From: Actinomycetes bacterium
Lineage (GTDB): Bacteria; Actinomycetota; Thermoleophilia; Gaiellales; Gaiellaceae
Length of the DNA stretch: 49,124 nucleotides
Direction of reading: 5' to 3'
Assembly (NCBI GenBank): GCA_025964395.1
Contig: JAOPYY010000159.1
Span: 1 to 49,124, forward strand
The notes under the pieces were generated by a model. The model was not told the origin of the DNA and searched no databases. It worked only from the letters and a program-made list of their open reading frames with translations. This document shows, in pieces, positions 48,608-49,124 of the stretch. Within the stretch, counting starts at the first letter, position 1, and each line of letters opens with the position of its first letter. The translations under genes were made by a program, and so were the position numbers.

Positions 48608-49124
48608 TTCTCGGGAGTGGAGGCTTCCGGCTCTTCTGCGGCGGGAGCGGCTTCCGCTTCCGGCTCCGCAGCGTCGTCGGACGCTTCCTCGGCCGGCGCA
48701 ACGCCGGCACCCGTCGCGTCGGCCTCGGCCGACGGCGACTGTTCGACCACGGTCTCCGCCTCGGCCTCGACCTCTGCCTCGACCTCGGCGCTCGGCGCCT
48801 CTTCGATCACGGTCTCCGCCTCGGGCTCTGCCTCGACGTCGGGGCTCGGCGCCTCGAACGACGCGTCGAGCGCTGTGTCTTCAGCGTCCGGAGCCTCTTC
48901 GGCCTCGCCCTCGACCGTGACGGGCGCTTCGGCAAAGACTTCCTCGGAGAGATCGATCGTCGGCCGCGGCTGCGTGTGCACCGACTCGCCGCCGTCTGCG
49001 CGCGGCTGCACCGGATCGGTGTCCTCGACGCGCTTCAGGGAGAGCGAGAGGCGGCGGCGCTCGCCGTCGACCTCGATGATCTTCACGTTGACCGGCTGGC
49101 CCTGCGAGACGACCTCGCGCGGGT
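48604..49124 (-). CDS. rpsA: 30S ribosomal protein S1, C-terminal part
   Basis: Partial: the start lies beyond the right edge. The end of the last S1 domain reads REVVSQGQPVNVKIIEVDGE and RRRLSLSLKRVE. After it comes a tail of about 125 residues that is almost purely Ala, Glu, Pro and Asp, with loose repeats such as EAEAETVIEEAPSAEVEAE and EAEAETVVEQSPSAEADA. S1 brings mRNA to the ribosome. A long acidic tail is known in some actinobacterial S1 proteins, though its role is not. Confidence 0.9.
   Translation of the reverse strand, partial: PREVVSQGQPVNVKIIEVDGERRRLSLSLKRVEDTDPVQPRADGGESVHTQPRPTIDLSEEVFAEAPVTVEGEAEEAPDAEDTALDASFEAPSPDVEAEPEAETVIEEAPSAEVEAEVEAEAETVVEQSPSAEADATGAGVAPAEEASDDAAEPEAEAAPAAEEPEASTPEK

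Noticed and set aside
1-49124. Insertion sequences, prophage or rRNA genes
   Set aside because: No transposase, phage structural gene or rRNA-like sequence was seen on either strand.

Overview
The window is a 49 kb, very GC-rich chromosomal segment, dense in genes with frequent GTG and TTG starts. Gene content fits a high-GC actinobacterium, and the class Thermoleophilia (Gaiella/Solirubrobacter relatives) is my best guess; this is inferred from gene content and style, not from a marker search. Supporting points are an actinobacterial-type inositol-phosphate synthase, the rpsA-coaE order, Rrf2 regulators beside sulfur operons, and a repeated promoter layout (TANNNT, 6-8 bases, start codon) that implies many leaderless mRNAs.

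Layout, left to right. 1-4.95 kb: end of ino1, a secreted phosphoesterase, a glycosyltransferase-PHP fusion, a degenerate uracil-DNA-glycosylase-like protein and a presenilin-like membrane protease candidate. 5.0-13.6 kb: an organosulfur operon read away from a divergent Rrf2 regulator: two flavin/FMN reductases, an SsuABC-type importer, an NtaA/DszA-type monooxygenase, an ABC-2 exporter pair and SsuD. 13.6-18.2 kb: Nudix hydrolase, rubredoxin-MBL protein, RlmD-type rRNA methyltransferase, YjbQ protein and M3-like peptidase. 18.3-22.9 kb: a DUF4331/TPR/NicO/UreH-like cluster. 22.9-24.7 kb: ECF sigma factor, rhomboid protease, small zinc peptidase and a coiled-coil protein, followed by tRNA-Ala(TGC). 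25-27.7 kb: flippase-like membrane protein, small basic protein, secreted anchor-type protein, acetyltransferase. 27.7-28.05 kb: the only gene-free stretch over 300 bases, holding two copies of a structured repeat.

28.06-34.6 kb is a transporter block: a heterodimeric ABC exporter, a convergent MarR regulator, and a three-gene ABC-2 exporter. 34.65-36.9 kb: a soluble PAS histidine kinase, an OmpR-type regulator and a thioredoxin-fold protein. 36.9-39.1 kb: CHAP-domain protein and another ABC-2 pair on the minus strand. 39.2-43.4 kb: a complete sulfate importer (binding protein, CysT, CysW, CysA) followed by a second, closely similar Rrf2 regulator. 43.4-49.1 kb: small secreted protein, acetyltransferase, a 985-residue cyclase/ATPase/TPR protein, then on the minus strand rpsA (partial), coaE and a lytic transglycosylase.

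The main biological theme is sulfur acquisition: two uptake systems 30 kb apart, for organosulfonates and for sulfate, each next to a cysteine-free Rrf2 paralog. Points worth following are the presenilin-like protein, the exporter embedded in the sulfonate operon, the leaderless promoter architecture, a 74-base near-palindrome inside a coding sequence, and an ABC exporter subunit that seems to start at CTG.
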